Part shown: piece by piece, positions 37,255-49,600 of the stretch | Position numbering within the stretch: the first letter of the stretch is position 1 | Layout: every line of letters begins with the position of its first letter | Program-made: the position numbers and the translations under genes | Source of the DNA: Quercus robur | Taxonomy: Eukaryota > Streptophyta > Magnoliopsida > Fagales > Fagaceae | Assembly: GCF_932294415.1 (NCBI RefSeq) | Contig: NC_065545.1 | Location: forward strand, 17,736,857-17,800,856 | DNA length: 64,000 bases | Direction of reading: 5' to 3' | The notes under the pieces: generated by a model | Database searches by the model: none | What the model was told of the DNA's origin: nothing | What the model saw: only the letters and a program-made list of their open reading frames with translations

Positions 37255-39334
37255 GAAAACGTCGTGTAAGCCATTGAGAACCTTTTGAATCACTACTTTA
37301 CTTTTATTCAAAATGTTCTTACAAACAAAGGACAAACATATATGGTTAAAATAAAAGTCTAATGCATTTTTTTATCTTTAACTTAATTTAAGTTAAATTT
37401 AAGAGAAGAACAAATACTTCTTTTTCCGTTTTTTAATTGTATGATTTTTTTTTAACATATTATTCTAGTTATAGTATAGTCTTGCCTTTTTTTTCTTTTT
37501 TTTTTTTCAGGAAAATCTTTTATTTATAAAAAGAATTAGATATAAGAGTTTCAACCTTGTCAACTGATGCCTATTCAGCTTCATGAATCTGTTACTAAGT
37601 ATAATTTTTTTAAAGATGACATCATTATTTCTCAATTATTCGAGTAATTATATTTCTCATTTTCTTTCACACTGTTGAATTTGATCACATCGTCACTTCA
37701 ATGCACAATTCTAAAGTTTTAGTTTGTTTTCATATTGGTAGATTGTTAATTTTAATTCTTATATATCAACTTGTTTTTTCTTTTCCTTCCCCATGCTGCT
37801 TTTTCTGGTGGTTATTTTAAATTTTCCAGATATGTGAAGAGTGCATTGGAGAAAGAGAAAGTTGTGAATTAATGCAGAAACTTAACTATTGCAATGAGGA
37901 CATATATGTATTTTTTGCACGAGACAAGGAAGCTCCAAAATCATTTCTAGAAGCATCGGATGCATCCTTTGAGCCAGATCGCCGAGTCTCCAAGCGATCT
38001 CGGAAGACGAATAATGGGGATCTGATAAATTTAAAAGTTTCAGGTTCCACATCAATATACCAGTTAAAGATGATGATATGGGAATCATTTGGGGTATGCT
38101 ACATTCAGCAAAAACATAGATTTTTTTTCCCTTGTGTAATATTATTCAATTGAATATATATGAAGTGGTTAAGTTATCTTTTTTTACAAAATATATTGTG
38201 TGCTGACAAGCATCTTATCACTGACTCAATTGATTATGCAGGTTGTCAAGGAAAATCAGATACTTCGAAAAGGTGCCAGGATAATTGACAAGGAATCTGC
38301 TACTCTTGCAGACATGAATATATTTCCTGGAGATAAGCTTTGGGTGATAGATTCAGAAATCCATGAGCACCGAGATATTGCTGGTAATTAGCATTGTCAT
38401 ACTGTGACTTGTAATTATGGATATGTTTTTGTGATTGTATACTGGTCTTTTTTAAGTGCTGGTTGTTTGAAGTAGATTGGACTTATATAAAATGTCATTT
38501 ACATGATTGTATCACAAGTTAATTATGGGATCTACAAGTTTCTAGGCAAGAAGTTTTGGACCACTGATTTATTACGAATACTGTATAATGTAGGAGATTC
38601 TTAAAATCAGTATTCTAAATTTTGGTTTCTGCAAGTATGTTAAGATCCCAGATAGAGTAGTACATTGATGCTTTTCATGATGACACTGTTAGGGAAGCCA
38701 TTTGGATTATGGAATATGTTTACTAAAAGAAAAAACCCAAAATATTTAAGTATCTTAGGAAAGTCTTTGAGACCTTTCTGGTGCAAGCAAAGCTCACAAA
38801 AAAAAAAAAAAAAAAATCATTGGCAAGTTCTATGATAAATCACATCTTTTTCCTTTTCTGAAATCCTTATGTAACATTATTTTTTTTTTGTTAGGTAAAT
38901 GCATATTATTCACAAATCAAAATTTAATACATGACCTTATTCTAATGTAATGATTATTTAAGAAGCTAATCAAATAGATGAATTTAATCTCCTGCTCAAC
39001 ATAATATGGATAAAACGTTACTATCTATTTTAAGTATTCTTACAAAATTTTGTTTAAATCAGTGGGTTGAATTTCATTTTAATTTATTAAAATAACTAAC
39101 TATAGCATGAAATTGAAACTTTGTTTTTTACATAATGGAAAGCTTATTGGAGAATTTCAGTCCCATCTTGTGTACCATTAGTTACATTGTAATAAATTAA
39201 CCATTGTTTGTGCGAATTTGCCTTGTCAATGTTTCACAGATGAGCTCTCTGACCAGAAAATGAATGTTCAACATACTGAGGAAGGGTTTCGTGGAACACT
39301 TTTGACAGCAAATATTTCTTCCCAGGTTGTTTAG
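28654..39334 (+). CDS. UBP26: Ubiquitin carboxyl-terminal hydrolase 26
   Basis: Nuclear cysteine protease (EC 3.4.19.12) that removes ubiquitin from histone H2B; in Arabidopsis it is needed for heterochromatic silencing and seed development. Exons: 28654-28733, 28886-29479, 31285-31540, 32308-33062, 33955-34063, 34860-35038, 35312-35596, 35673-35880, 36200-36262, 36432-36662, 37830-38093, 38242-38383, 39240-39334. They give 1086 aa; Arabidopsis UBP26 is about 1067. The Cys box [18 protein letters not shown] has the catalytic Cys near 115; the His box ([12 protein letters not shown] then WWEFDDEQV) has His near 360. CSQCG and CESC form the zinc pair between them. DUSP-like repeats follow ([48 protein letters not shown]). 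The C-terminus is ubiquitin-like ([21 protein letters not shown] to [12 protein letters not shown]). All phases agree. Introns 2, 3 and 4 and the one before exon 11 are long. Confidence 0.96.
30055..30640. repeat. Imperfect tandem triplication (~180-200 bp units) in UBP26 intron 2
   Basis: CCTTCTTTCTAGTGACTTGA begins units at 30061, 30262 and 30444 (spacing 201 and 182). Each unit continues through GTTGCAACTTTT, GTATAATGAGCA, CAGCAGCTTATG or a variant, and a GGTTGAATTTGTATTTGTTT block. The units differ by point changes and deletions of about 15-20 bp. Non-coding. Confidence 0.85.
33427..33651. mobile_element. hAT-type MITE in UBP26 intron 4
   Basis: The ends TAAGTGCCTGTTTGGGA and, on the opposite strand, TTAGTGTCCATTTGGGA form an imperfect terminal inverted repeat around 225 bp of non-coding DNA. 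The inside has two related blocks (TCCTTCCTATTATTTGCGGG and TTCCTATTAATTGAGGG). Flanking octamers TAAGTGAC (33419-33426) and TAAGTGTA (33652-33659) match at 6 of 8, compatible with an aged 8-bp hAT target duplication. The exact ends are uncertain by a few bases. Confidence 0.7.
34098..34201 (+). mobile_element. SINE in UBP26 intron 5
   Basis: CTAGCTTAAATGGCACCTCG matches a plant SINE A-box region; GGCAAGGTCGTGGGTTTTTG sits where a B box is expected but is degenerate. The unit ends in a ten-base A tail at 34191-34200. Orientation is the same as the gene. Confidence 0.6.
37224..37250. repeat. (TG)13 microsatellite in a UBP26 intron
   Basis: A pure TG run follows a short TA/TC tract, within the intron before exon 11. 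Confidence 0.9.
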
Positions 39335-39625
39335 AAAGCACTTTAACGTTGCGACATCCAACTTCTTTTAACATGATACTGGGGAGGAAACTAAGCAGAG
39401 TTTTAAACCTGCATTGGGAGGTAAGTTGCTATTCATTGTTCATCTTGTTTGCATGTGGTATGTTTTCACAAATGCCATAATTTGAATTCCTTATTGTCTT
39501 GAAATAAGTCATATTATTTTTAGAGCCTGAATTCTGTTGACTAGTGTCTGCTACTTCTTATTGCTGGTTCTCAACTGATATTTATATATTTATAATACTC
39601 AATTTGTATTTACTGTTTTCAATTT

Positions 39626-39658
<33 letters not shown>

Positions 39659-41535
39659 GTATATATATGTGTATATAGGATTGTATAAATTTTCTAAATA
39701 TGAAATTTTGAAGTTAAAAAAGACCTATGTCTTAAAACCATGAGGCTTGCATCTTGCCTTGTGAGAGGTTAAAAAGCCTTGCCTTACATTTTCTTTAAAA
39801 ACTATGGCTCAGATACAGGGTTGATACTTTTTCTATGTTCTTTAGAAACTTATTAAAGGAGTACTTAATAACAATTGTATGTTAGCATTCTATTGTTCTG
39901 GCCACTGGTTAGGTTATGAACTATTCATTTGGCTAAAATATTAAACCATAAAACAACCAAGTTTCTGGAAAGCAACTACGATTTAAAATTTACAAGTAGG
40001 CTTCCAAATAGGTTTGAAATTTGAAAGCTGCAAGAAAGATTCTGAAACCAACTATTGTTTGAAATATGTTTTTGTTAGCCACTCCTAAATCCCATTGTGG
40101 TTTTTGATTATTTATCGTCTTTTTGTCTTGGGCAGAAGCTGTAGCTGTACCTAGGTCGATGAGTTTCTCCCTTCAGAAAAAAAGCTGGTTTGCTATGTAA
40201 AAAATGTGTAGGGCTTGTCAACATTTTGCCTTGGAGAAGAGAAATGCCTCATTCTCCATTGATTGCAGACTCCTCAGAAAGGATATGAATCAAAGTATTG
40301 TTGCATATCTCCTGCTGTGTCAAACATGTGGGTTTTGGGTATAAATATATTGGGTTCAGTTTGATGCTCACATAGATTTTGCTCTTCCTTCAGCCTGCCT
40401 GAAGTCAATATCATCTACAATGGTCCACTGTACACGTTTACGGCGGATTGGCTAATTGGTTACATGGTTCATTAATGTATATCTAAATGTCAAATATAAC
40501 CAGGCATGCATATCTCCCTCTTGGGTTGAGACGCGCTCTCTCAAGTCTTAGTCGACAACAGATATCAGAGTGATACTAAACGTAAGCGGTCTTTTTCAAT
40601 TCAGTATTTGATGTTTCAAGTTTGTCTTTTTCGTTTCAGTCCTTTATCTGTAAATTGTTTGAACTTATTCTTTCGTCTAGTTCTGTCCAATCTTGCTGTT
40701 AATTTTTGTATTTTTTCACTTTCCAAAATGGTGTCATTTGGACTTGACGCTGTGGATTGGACAGAATGACTACATTGGAAATGAATGAAAAAGGACTGAG
40801 ATGAAAAAAATGGAACTTAAAGAACTGAATTGAAAACATGTCAAAGTTGGGTATAATTTGCTGTTAACCATATCTTTGAGTTTTTTCTTTAAAAAAAGGT
40901 CTATGATTCTTGGAAACTCTTCCGTCCAACTTTTATACCCTTGTCTGTGTTTAATATTTGAGGACAGTGTAAAAAACTAAGTATTCACATATTCTAGACA
41001 CGAAACTAACAAGGCCCTTGGAGATGATTTTATAATTTACCCTTTTTGTTCAATCGACTATATAAAGCCATCAAACGGAGAACTAAGACTTGAGAGGCTG
41101 AAGGATGGAGTGGGCGGTTGGGGTTGTATCATACTGTTTGGCAAGACCTTTAGTGTTCATATTGATAACAAAAACCCCATTGTGACATTGCAGCAATGAT
41201 GGATCCATTTTCTCTGAGTGATATGGTTGTTTCCAGTAAGCTAAATTTGGTATTTTAGTGATTGCTGGAGACTAATATTTTCCCAGTGAACTATTACACT
41301 ATTCTTTAAATTCATTCAAGCGGAAATACTAGATCTAAGGACTAAAAAAAAAAGTTGTGAGACATAATGGTTGATGTAGTTTATGTACAAACACATCTTG
41401 GAAACCAAATGACCAGAAATTGCATAATAGTTGAGGGAATGGTTCTGATAAGCTTTTCCAATAAACATGGCTAGAGAAAACGTACCCAGCATCTTATCCA
41501 CCACTCCCAACCCATATAATAATTTTAAATTAATT

Positions 41536-41569
<34 letters not shown>

Positions 41570-41666
41570 CACCCGACAAAGTTGGTCCTCTAGTAGCTCT
41601 TTTTGATACAGTTTTTGCATATTCTTTGCGGGAAAGTAAGAGTGCTGGCATTATTGTGAGTCAGAC
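39335..41666. other. Convergent spacer between UBP26 and the G-gamma gene
   Basis: It holds the 3' ends of both genes. A compound TA/TATG microsatellite lies at 39626-39676 and a run of about 29 A at 41540-41568. The UBP26 stop follows the conserved end [14 protein letters not shown] closely, so no further coding exon is expected. No other gene was recognised. Confidence 0.6.
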
Positions 41667-42439
41667 TCAGATCCATCGTTTCTGATTTTTGGAGTCGTGG
41701 GCTCCTCTGAACCAACGATCCCAGCTCACATCTGCCGGACCCATTGTCCTACAATTTATAGCAAACCATAACAATGAGTACATAATTTTCCTCCAATCCC
41801 TTTCTTATAAACCGCCGCATAATTGGTTGGAAGTGATTTTCTTTTCTGAACTGGATTGAAGGAAAACTTTGTGCTTATAACAATAACGAAAAAAAAAAAA
41901 ACCAATAATTAAAAACAACTACAGCAGTTTATTTCTTACGATGGAAGCAGTGGATCAGGGATGAATTCAACGCTTGAAATGAGTCTGTGGAAGATGAAAA
42001 TAATGATGATCATATGTTATTATTATATATGTGGTCTGAATTGTGGTGATGAAATTAAACAAATAAATTGGCTAATAAACAAGTGTGAATGTTGTTTTCT
42101 ACATACTCTTGGCATACTGCTGAGGATTTGCCTAATGCTTCAACTTGGTCTAGCTCTTCCTGCACCACAAGTTCACAGCGTTGTTTTTTTTTTTTTTGGT
42201 TTCCCAACACAAAATACATACGTACCATATGATTATGGTGATTAAAGAAGGCTGTGGATTACCTGGATTGCGTTGATTTGGCTTTGGAGATTGGCTATTG
42301 CAGCTGACATCCTATGCTTCCCAAAGAAATTGGTGGGATGATGAGGCCCTGTTGCTTTTGCATTAGCTTCTCCTTCTAGTACTCTCTTTGCTTGATCTCC
42401 CTCATGTACTGCAACTATTGCTGGAGCTGAGTCCTCCAT
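41667..42439 (-). CDS. Heterotrimeric G protein gamma subunit (type B-like)
   Basis: Small partner of G-beta in the plasma-membrane G protein. Four minus-strand exons: 42439-42263, 42159-42107, 41984-41940 and 41748-41667, giving 118 aa. Every junction has GT-AG and phases 0, 2 and 1 agree. The N-terminus (MEDSAPAIVAVHEGDQAKRV) is variable. The G-gamma core follows: GKHRMSAAIANLQSQINAIQ, EELDQVEALGKSSAVCQE, LISSVEFIPDPLLPS and TMGPADVSWDRWFRGAHDSK, ending NQKRWI. The DPLLP...GP...WDRWF signature is diagnostic. The end RWI lacks the CaaX prenylation box, which defines type B subunits; as I recall these are missing from Brassicaceae. The Lys usually found in the TKGP motif is Met here. The ATG at 42439 is the first ATG in this frame; an AUGUAA start-stop overlaps it. 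Only exon 1 is easily seen as an open frame. Confidence 0.9.
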
Positions 42440-42444
42440 TACAT
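42439..42444 (-). promoter_or_regulatory. AUGUAA start-stop uORF overlapping the G-gamma start
   Basis: On the minus strand the start region reads ATGTAATGGAGG. ATG-TAA is a one-codon uORF whose stop shares its final A with the main ATG. The same hexamer mediates boron-dependent ribosome stalling in the leader of Arabidopsis NIP5;1. Whether the mRNA includes it depends on the transcription start, but it is 5 bases upstream of the main ATG and so almost certainly does. Confidence 0.6.
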
Positions 42445-44789
42445 TCACACAAACTCAACAAGCTAGCTTTACTGCTGCGAGACCAAGTCTGTGTGGCAAT
42501 TGGAAATAAAGAGAGGAAAGGTCGATGGCAAAGGAAGAGAGAGAGACATAATGTGGGCCAAGTTTTTGTACACATGCTTAAAGCTAAAGTGGACCAAGTA
42601 TATACAATGTTGAATAATAGAAGGTCATGTTATAGCTATACAAGTAGAAATTAATTAATGAAACAAAGTAGTCAGTCAAAAAGAAGAAAATGGAATGTGA
42701 ATAGGTAGCAAGCCAACAACCACTTGATTAGCACAAATTACCAAACAATAAAAATAAATAAATAAATAAATAATAGGGAGAGAGAGGCTAATAGCAGAGA
42801 ATGTTCAAAGGTTTTGTCATGAGTTCTGAAGAGTTTCAGTATTGGCTTTGGAACATACCATTTTTAAAAAAATTAAGGTAAAACACATTCTCTACTAATT
42901 ATACATACTAGATAAAATAGAAAAATGATGATAATTTAAAATTAGCGATTACAAATTCTACATGAGTTTTGAAAAACCTACAACATAAGAATCATATAGA
43001 GCTTAAAGTATCTTTGTGGTATTAACTAAAGTTAATCTTATGCTTAAGTTATTACTCACAACGATGGAATATTTTGTGCACGTAGTATTTTGAGAATTTC
43101 TCTCATACCTAAACCTATGCATGGATGAGTTTATATATTTGACTCTTACTAATTGCCGGTTGTCTCATAATTGTTACTATATTCCATAATTAGTCCATAG
43201 AGTATAGATTTAAACGGATGTCTGTGGCATATCTACCTATATTTGAATGAGGCATATTTGTGATGCCTATCACTTATGTATTCCGGTATTACTCCTGTAT
43301 TCATTTTTGGTTATGATCCCAACAAATAACTTTTTTTTTTGTTTTTGTTTGTGAAGTCTTTGATTATAGGATGATCACACAATTTTCTATTTATGATGAC
43401 AAGACAACTTTATATCTAATGATTGAAAATTGGGAAGAATTTATTAAATTTTGTGCTAAATTGACCTAAATTAGGAGGGCTTACGAGATGTCGCCATTGT
43501 TTGTGAAGGTCGTATTAGAAAATTCACCGCAAAAGTCAAAACCCCACATACTAGGTACTTGGCAGCCATGACTGACTCTCCTTTGCGTGTGTGAATCGTT
43601 TTTGACAATTCGATTAGGATGGTTTATGGGTTCACCCAATGACCCATTCAAACAAATGCATTTTTTATTTATATTTATTCTTCTTCTTCTTTTGGGGCGA
43701 GTGCCAACATGATGAGGCCTCATGTGATGTTGAATATGACATTATGGTTTAGCCTTAAAAAAATTAGATTCTCCACACCCAAAAAAAAAAAACTTCAAAA
43801 AAATGGAGTGAAGAAATGCAACTCATAATAATAGCCTCAATTTCTGGCTTACCCTTACCAAAAAAAAAAAAAAAAAGACAACCATAAAAATTAAATAAAA
43901 AAATTCTTCAGCCTCTGATGCAATGGGTTGTGAAGTCACGTTGTATAAGGTGAAGAATTATTGTTAACGCTTTTTTCCCCCTCAAGCTGCAATTATACTT
44001 GCCTTTTAGACAGGTCATAAGTACCACTTATATAAAAAGGAAAAGCAAAACAAATTATATATACTCTTTTAGTAAACTAGAAGGTACTATCAATAACATA
44101 AAGCATAACCATAAGAAACTAGAGGGGTAACAACATGTTCTTCCATTTCATACTCTTCTGGTCATATTGAGCTATGAACATCTTTAATTCAAAACTAATT
44201 AATTGTAATTTATGACACAATTTCATCAATTGAGTTACAAAACTGTGGTGTCTACCTCATGAAATTTATGAACATCTTTAAATCTCATATCTCTTATTTA
44301 CTGACAAAAAATCCTATTAATTAAGCTAACTTTATTAAATAAAACCAATTTAATAAACATTGGTTTTTCTCTCCCTAATCAATAACCCACAAACTTTATT
44401 TATTTTTTCCACTTTATGCCGCTGCAACATCATTTTTAGATTTAGGCTTCTTTTTTTTTGTTTTATCCAACATATGGGTGATGTGGCTTAACGGTTGTTC
44501 AAGGGCTCCAGTTGCTCAGCCACGTGTTGGCTGCTAGAGGTGACCTTGCAATGCCCGGGTTGTGTTTGGGGAGTTACATCCGAAACTCAACATTGGGCCA
44601 CGTGATTAATGGTTACCGGCGTACTTTTAAGCCTACAAGACCATTAAAGCCAAAGTTTAAGAATCATGATAATGGTTGAATAAATATATAATATGCGTTT
44701 GATATAATAACTTTGATTAGTAGTTGTAATAGTAGTTGGAATAAAGTAATATGTATTTAAATGTGAAGTAATCATGTACTCAATAATGT
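42440..44789. other. G-gamma promoter side and gene-free spacer
   Basis: The G-gamma leader and promoter lie just right of 42440. An AATA repeat is at about 42750-42774. The rest is AT-rich with no recognised gene. A GC-richer island at about 44470-44640 (with CCACGTG words and GTTGCTCAGCCACGTG) stands out from its surroundings and may be an old short repeat; I cannot assign it. Confidence 0.5.
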
Positions 44790-45076
44790 AAATTTAAAGA
44801 TATGGAAGCAAAGTTACTTATTTTTGTATGGTTTGTAGCTCCAACTGTGTAGCATTCGTGAGTTGATAGGATTCCAGCAGAATGACTCTAACGGTAGAGA
44901 GGTAGTTTGCCATGAAAACTTCAAGATTAAAGGGGAAAAATGAGTGCAACTAGAGGGAGATAGAGTATGTCCAGCTGTGTGTAGAGGCTGGTTAAGCTTG
45001 TCCCTTTTATCATGCACTTAAATGAGTTTCCCCTTGACAATGCTCTTTTGGTTGTTGTGAAACTATGAATAGGATT

Positions 45077-45265
45077 GCCTTTCATGGGAAGGGCTTTTGT
45101 AAGATGTAATTTGTGCCTTCTAAGAGAAGAACTTCATGTAAAATAGATCTATGCCTTCCATGAGAAGGGTTTTGATATGAGGCCTTGGTGCCTTCTAAGA
45201 GAAGGGCTTTAGTATTAGAAGTTTATGCCCTTCTATGAGAAGGGCTTTTATAAGAGAGGTGGAGA
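45077..45265. repeat. 38-bp tandem repeat, five units with a small palindrome each
   Basis: Units start with GCCTTCTAAGAGAAGGGCTT or a variant at about 45077, 45115, 45153, 45190 and 45227. Each unit has CCTTCnnnGAGAAGG, a short imperfect palindrome, and a more variable AT-rich spacer. Confidence 0.8.
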
Positions 45266-46863
45266 AGTGTATTGAGATGTGTTTATTGGCAGCAAAACAT
45301 TAGAATTTCAGAGTGAGAGAGTATGAAAGTGGAGTTTAGAAGAGTTGTGGTATGTTATATATAATGGTATAGTAAGTGTGTATGGGATTGTGTAAGAGAA
45401 ATGAAAAAAGAGATGTTTAGAGATATGGGCAGCAAGATAGATGTATTCTGAATATGGAGAATGAGAGAATGAGTATAAGAAAATAATGATGTTGTAGTGT
45501 GTTTAGCAATGCTGCTGAGATTTTTAGCTGGAGGAAGGATGAGGGCTTATGAAGGGTAGTTATGAGCTAAGGGTTGAAGAGTTTAGTTCCTAATTTGGAA
45601 ACTAAAAACTCAGAAGCTCATAACTTCATTAAGAGCTTAAGAAGATAATTAGAGGGAGAGAGAAGTTTATGAGAGAGTTGTTCTTCTCTATTAGTCTGTT
45701 TTGGTGTGTTGATGAGGGGTTCTATTTATAGCTGAGTTTAAGGGGGGGGGGGGGTTTAGCAAATAATCTCAGTCAAAATCTATCACAATCAGCAAATTGT
45801 GCATCCCAATAGCATCTAGTCTCTCAGAAAATTCATCTTAAGATTTGGCCAAAAAAGGTATGTTTAGCTTTAAGGTATTCTTGCTGTTTTAGATAAGAGC
45901 TGTTGGGAAAAAAGTAGCAAAAAAGGAAAGTATTTTAGCAAGAAAAAGATAGTTTCTTTAGTTGGTTTTAGTTTTTAGTCAAATAAGGAAAATTACTAAT
46001 GTTAAGGCTGCTGGGTCAGCTGTCACAATTGTCATAAGACACCTATCACAGCTGTCATAAGACAACTGTTGCTTAGGGCAGAAGCAGATGAGGTCAGATG
46101 TCAAGTTGCTGGGATTTCAGCATTAAATGGCTGATGATATCAGTTCCAGCTAGGTGTTAAGTGCTGAACACACTGCTGGTGTGTTTGTTGGAAATGTTTT
46201 CTTTTTTGAGTCTTTGTGTTTTTTGTCCAAGATTCTATTACAACACATTTTTAGTAAGTAATAGAATGATTAGTTGATAGTTAATGAAGCTTTAGAGATT
46301 TAGTCAAGATCTCATTGTGTTGTGACTTAATCTTAATGAGCAAGAAGAGCATTTAATGCTCTGCTCTAGCAACTGGCAGATGAATATTTGGTCTGATTGT
46401 GGCAGACAGGAGCTGGATATTAGAGATATCATGAATATTCTGTATATTTGAAGATTAAAGATAACCAATTAGATTAGGCCATGTGTTTGAGTTGGACTTT
46501 AGCTGAAAGTAGTAATAAGATTTATGTAGAATAATATAATAAAATTTCTAAATTTGTATAAGAACAGCTAGAGGTTGAATGAATAGTTATTTGTTCAACA
46601 TTTAGATGATTAGAGATATTGAGTGTTTGTAATATGATGAATATTAAGTTTTAGGAAAAGAGCAATGGGGAATTTTATCATTGTGGTGGGCCTTTTTTGT
46701 GGTTAAAGTGGACTGGGCTGCCTCCTGCGGTATTGGGCCCGAGTATTCTGATTAAGGGAGTTGAGACTGGTCCAACTGCAACTCAATTTGGTCCGACTTG
46801 TGCGCAAACTATATCTTGTCTGCCAAGAGCACGCTTACGGCGGGCAAAACGTAGTGCTTATCC

Positions 46864-47105
46864 TCTGTTTTTGCCGCAGAAGTAACTTTTCTCCAGTTTT
46901 TGCCGCAAAATGAACTTTTCTCCAGTTTCTGCCGCAAAAGGAATTTTTTTCCAATTTCAGCCGTAGGACTGACTTTTTTGCTATGTAGCAAAACTTTCTA
47001 CTGTACAATAAAGATTCTTGCTGTGCAACAAAACTTCCTGTTGTGCTTTAAAGCTGTCTGTTGTGCTTTAAAGCCTTCTGCTATGCAGTAAAACCTTTTG
47101 CAATG
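46864..47105. repeat. Two adjacent short tandem arrays (29 bp and about 20 bp)
   Basis: TGCCGCA-type words start at 46872, 46901, 46930 and 46959 (as AGCCGTA), 29 bp apart, each followed by an ACTTTTCTCCAGTTT-like block. From about 46980 a different repeat of roughly 20 bp takes over (variants of CTGTTGTGCTTTAAAG and CTATGTAGCAAAACTT), about six units. Confidence 0.75.
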
Positions 47106-49600
47106 TGAATAACTACTCTTCGTTTTTATTGCATAAATACTTTTCTACTTCCTGCACATAAACAAATTTAAAGCCCAAAGAAAATACCCATCAAACAAAT
47201 GTTAGTTTAAATAGGTTAGCATATTCTCAAATATATACATACATATATGAGTGTACATACTTATACGTATTCACATATACATATATAAAATATATTTTGC
47301 AGAACATGAGAAACAAGATATATGTATATATATACTTATGGCAAGATAATGATTAGTTTGTGTCAACAGTGAAACACGTAATAAAAAATAAAGAAGAAAG
47401 CTTCCGCATAAAAGGTTTAGCTAGTATAATAGCTAACATGGTACATATAATGAAAATGTGTTACAGCAGAATAACTAGTACAAAAAGTAAAGATACCACA
47501 GCAGGACAACTGATGCAGCAGACGTGATAAAAACATGTTACAACAGAATGACTAAATACAGCAAATATAATTTATAATGAGAGAAATCAAATATATTTGC
47601 AATCAAAATCAAGTATTAAATCTTCCCATAGGATAAGTAAACCAAAAAAGAACCCAAACCCCAACTTGAACAACCTTGTCATAGGCTTTTGCCATCAAAG
47701 TTGTGCATTTTAGAGAATAGGCCTAAATGGCTACTAGCTATTACTTTTGGGGACATCAGAGAGTGGGTTTGCTAAGAGGGAGGAAAAAGATGGTTTATTG
47801 ATACATGCCCTTATTCTTGCCGTATTTTCTCTCTTTGTTTTACCACTTTCTTTCTTTTTCTCCGTTCTTTCTTTACTCTTAGTTTTTTATTACTCTCCTG
47901 CCGTGTGTTGTTTCTCATTTGTGGTCTTTCCTTTTCCTAGGTCCCTCTCTGGGCGCTTACTACTCTCTTATCATGGATTTTCCTCCCTTAAGTGCTTCCC
48001 TCCATTGGGTCTCTCTCTTTCGGTGTTTTTCTCTCTTCCCCTGTTTTTCCTTTTCTTCCTCTGTTTTTCCTCCTCCATTTTCTGCCTGGTTACTTTCCTT
48101 TTATAGCCAACTGATTCAATGGGATTTCTCCCTTTTACCCCTAGGGCTTCACCAACTGTTTTTGGTTTGTTGTGGGCATCCTTTCAAAATTATCCACTAA
48201 CCCATTGGTTGCCCAGACCACTGCCATTGTTCAGCTCATGTCTGCTGCACCACTACCTATTTCACGACCAAATTCCCTTTTGTTTTATTCCTGCTGTATA
48301 CCTCTACCTCACTACCTGGCTCTATGGCATGCATCAGATGGTCCCAACCATTTATTACTTCTTTTGGGTAAGATACTATCCCAGCAAGATATATTCCGCA
48401 AAAGAAGTCACGGCAGGAAACCAAATATAGACCCCCTTTTCCCCCCACTACCAAACCACGCCCTCTGAATCCCCTTAACCATGGGCCCACCTCCCTTGTA
48501 TTGGCTGGGTACAGGTTAGTGGTGCCATGACCCTTCTGTGCTTGCTCTGCTATCTTTTGTGTTTGCCTCTCAAGCTGTTTCTGCCGTAGCAGATTAGCTT
48601 TGTTTTGGTCTGCTGCGTGTTTTGTCTTATTTCTTCACGTGTTTCCTGCTATGTTTGTCATTTTCCTTTGGTTTGGCTTTTCTTTCCTTCATGTGATTCC
48701 TGCTGCTGACACTTCCTACCGTTCCTTGTTTCTTTTCATCGTGCTTCTTCATATCAGTTTTCACGCTTATCCTTTTATACAAAAGAATTTGGGCCTTTGT
48801 GGGCCAGATAATGTTGACTGGATCAAAAGAGCCTTGGGCCCAATTTGTCTTTGTCTGCCGAAGCCATTCTGCCAGGGAACTGTATTATACGACAGATCTG
48901 TATTCTGCGGCAAATTTGCGTTTTGCTATAGATTGCTTTCCCTTACATTTCTTTCTTTGGACCTCTCTTACTCTTTGGTCTTCTTGGTGGGCCTTTGAGC
49001 CTTGCTTTTTCATTGGGCTTTCTTCCTCATGGGCTTTTGGATATGGATTCAAAAAAATGGGCATCAACAATCATTTTAAATACTATGTGATAAGAGATAC
49101 TTACCATATGTTACCTGATACACACAAACTCATTAGAGTTCAGGGAGTTAGAGAAGACACGCCAAGCAACATGTTTCTTTTATCAACTTTAAACCCTGGA
49201 GCTTTACTGAGCATACTTCTTGGCCTTCCAGACCATGACTCCCAAAGTTTCCCCAAAGAGATTTATGAGCTTGGATCATAAGCTGAAGAAGAGATGACAT
49301 ACCTTGGGTTTTGTTGTCATTTTGTGTAAATATGGACTTTTGTTGGAGAAGCTGCTTTCCATGAGCATGAGAGAGGTAGTATGGGCCGTGAGCTTCGATT
49401 TATTACTTGAGCCTGATCCATATGTTGATGTTACCGATGTCGTGGGGTTATGATCCCAATTGATGAAGAAGAAATGTGGACCATGAACCTGCCTCTTGAA
49501 GTAAGGATCTTGTGGGCCATATGAGCCCAATCTATGAGATATAAGCTTATTTTGGGCTTTAAAGAGATTTATCCAAAAAATCAATAATATGTTGATGTGG

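Larger units (their letters stand above)
44790..49600. other. Unclassified repeat-rich block, no supportable gene
   Basis: About 4.8 kb with clear changes in composition: purine-rich on + from about 45.2 to 45.7 kb, T/C-rich from 47.8 to 49.0 kb, and two tandem arrays. Many GGGCC/TGGGCC words and fragments of CTGCCGCA recur across 46.7-48.9 kb. Overlapping frames of 60-160 codons at 47.7-49.3 kb are rich in Phe/Leu/Ser/Pro because of the T/C bias and match no family. The setting fits debris of a large non-coding repeat, possibly a non-autonomous LTR-type fossil, but I find no paired long terminal repeats or gag/pol remnant and do not assign it. Confidence 0.4.

Noticed and set aside
44470-44640. 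SINE or tRNA-like element in the GC-richer island
   Set aside because: No convincing B box, tail or flanking duplication.
47747-49281. Several overlapping + frames of 93-160 codons rich in Phe, Leu, Ser and Pro
   Set aside because: They overlap in different frames in a T/C-biased stretch, have no recognised domain and no splice support.
44790-49600. An intact LTR retrotransposon
   Set aside because: I could not find paired terminal repeats, a primer-binding site or gag/pol homology, so the block stays unclassified.
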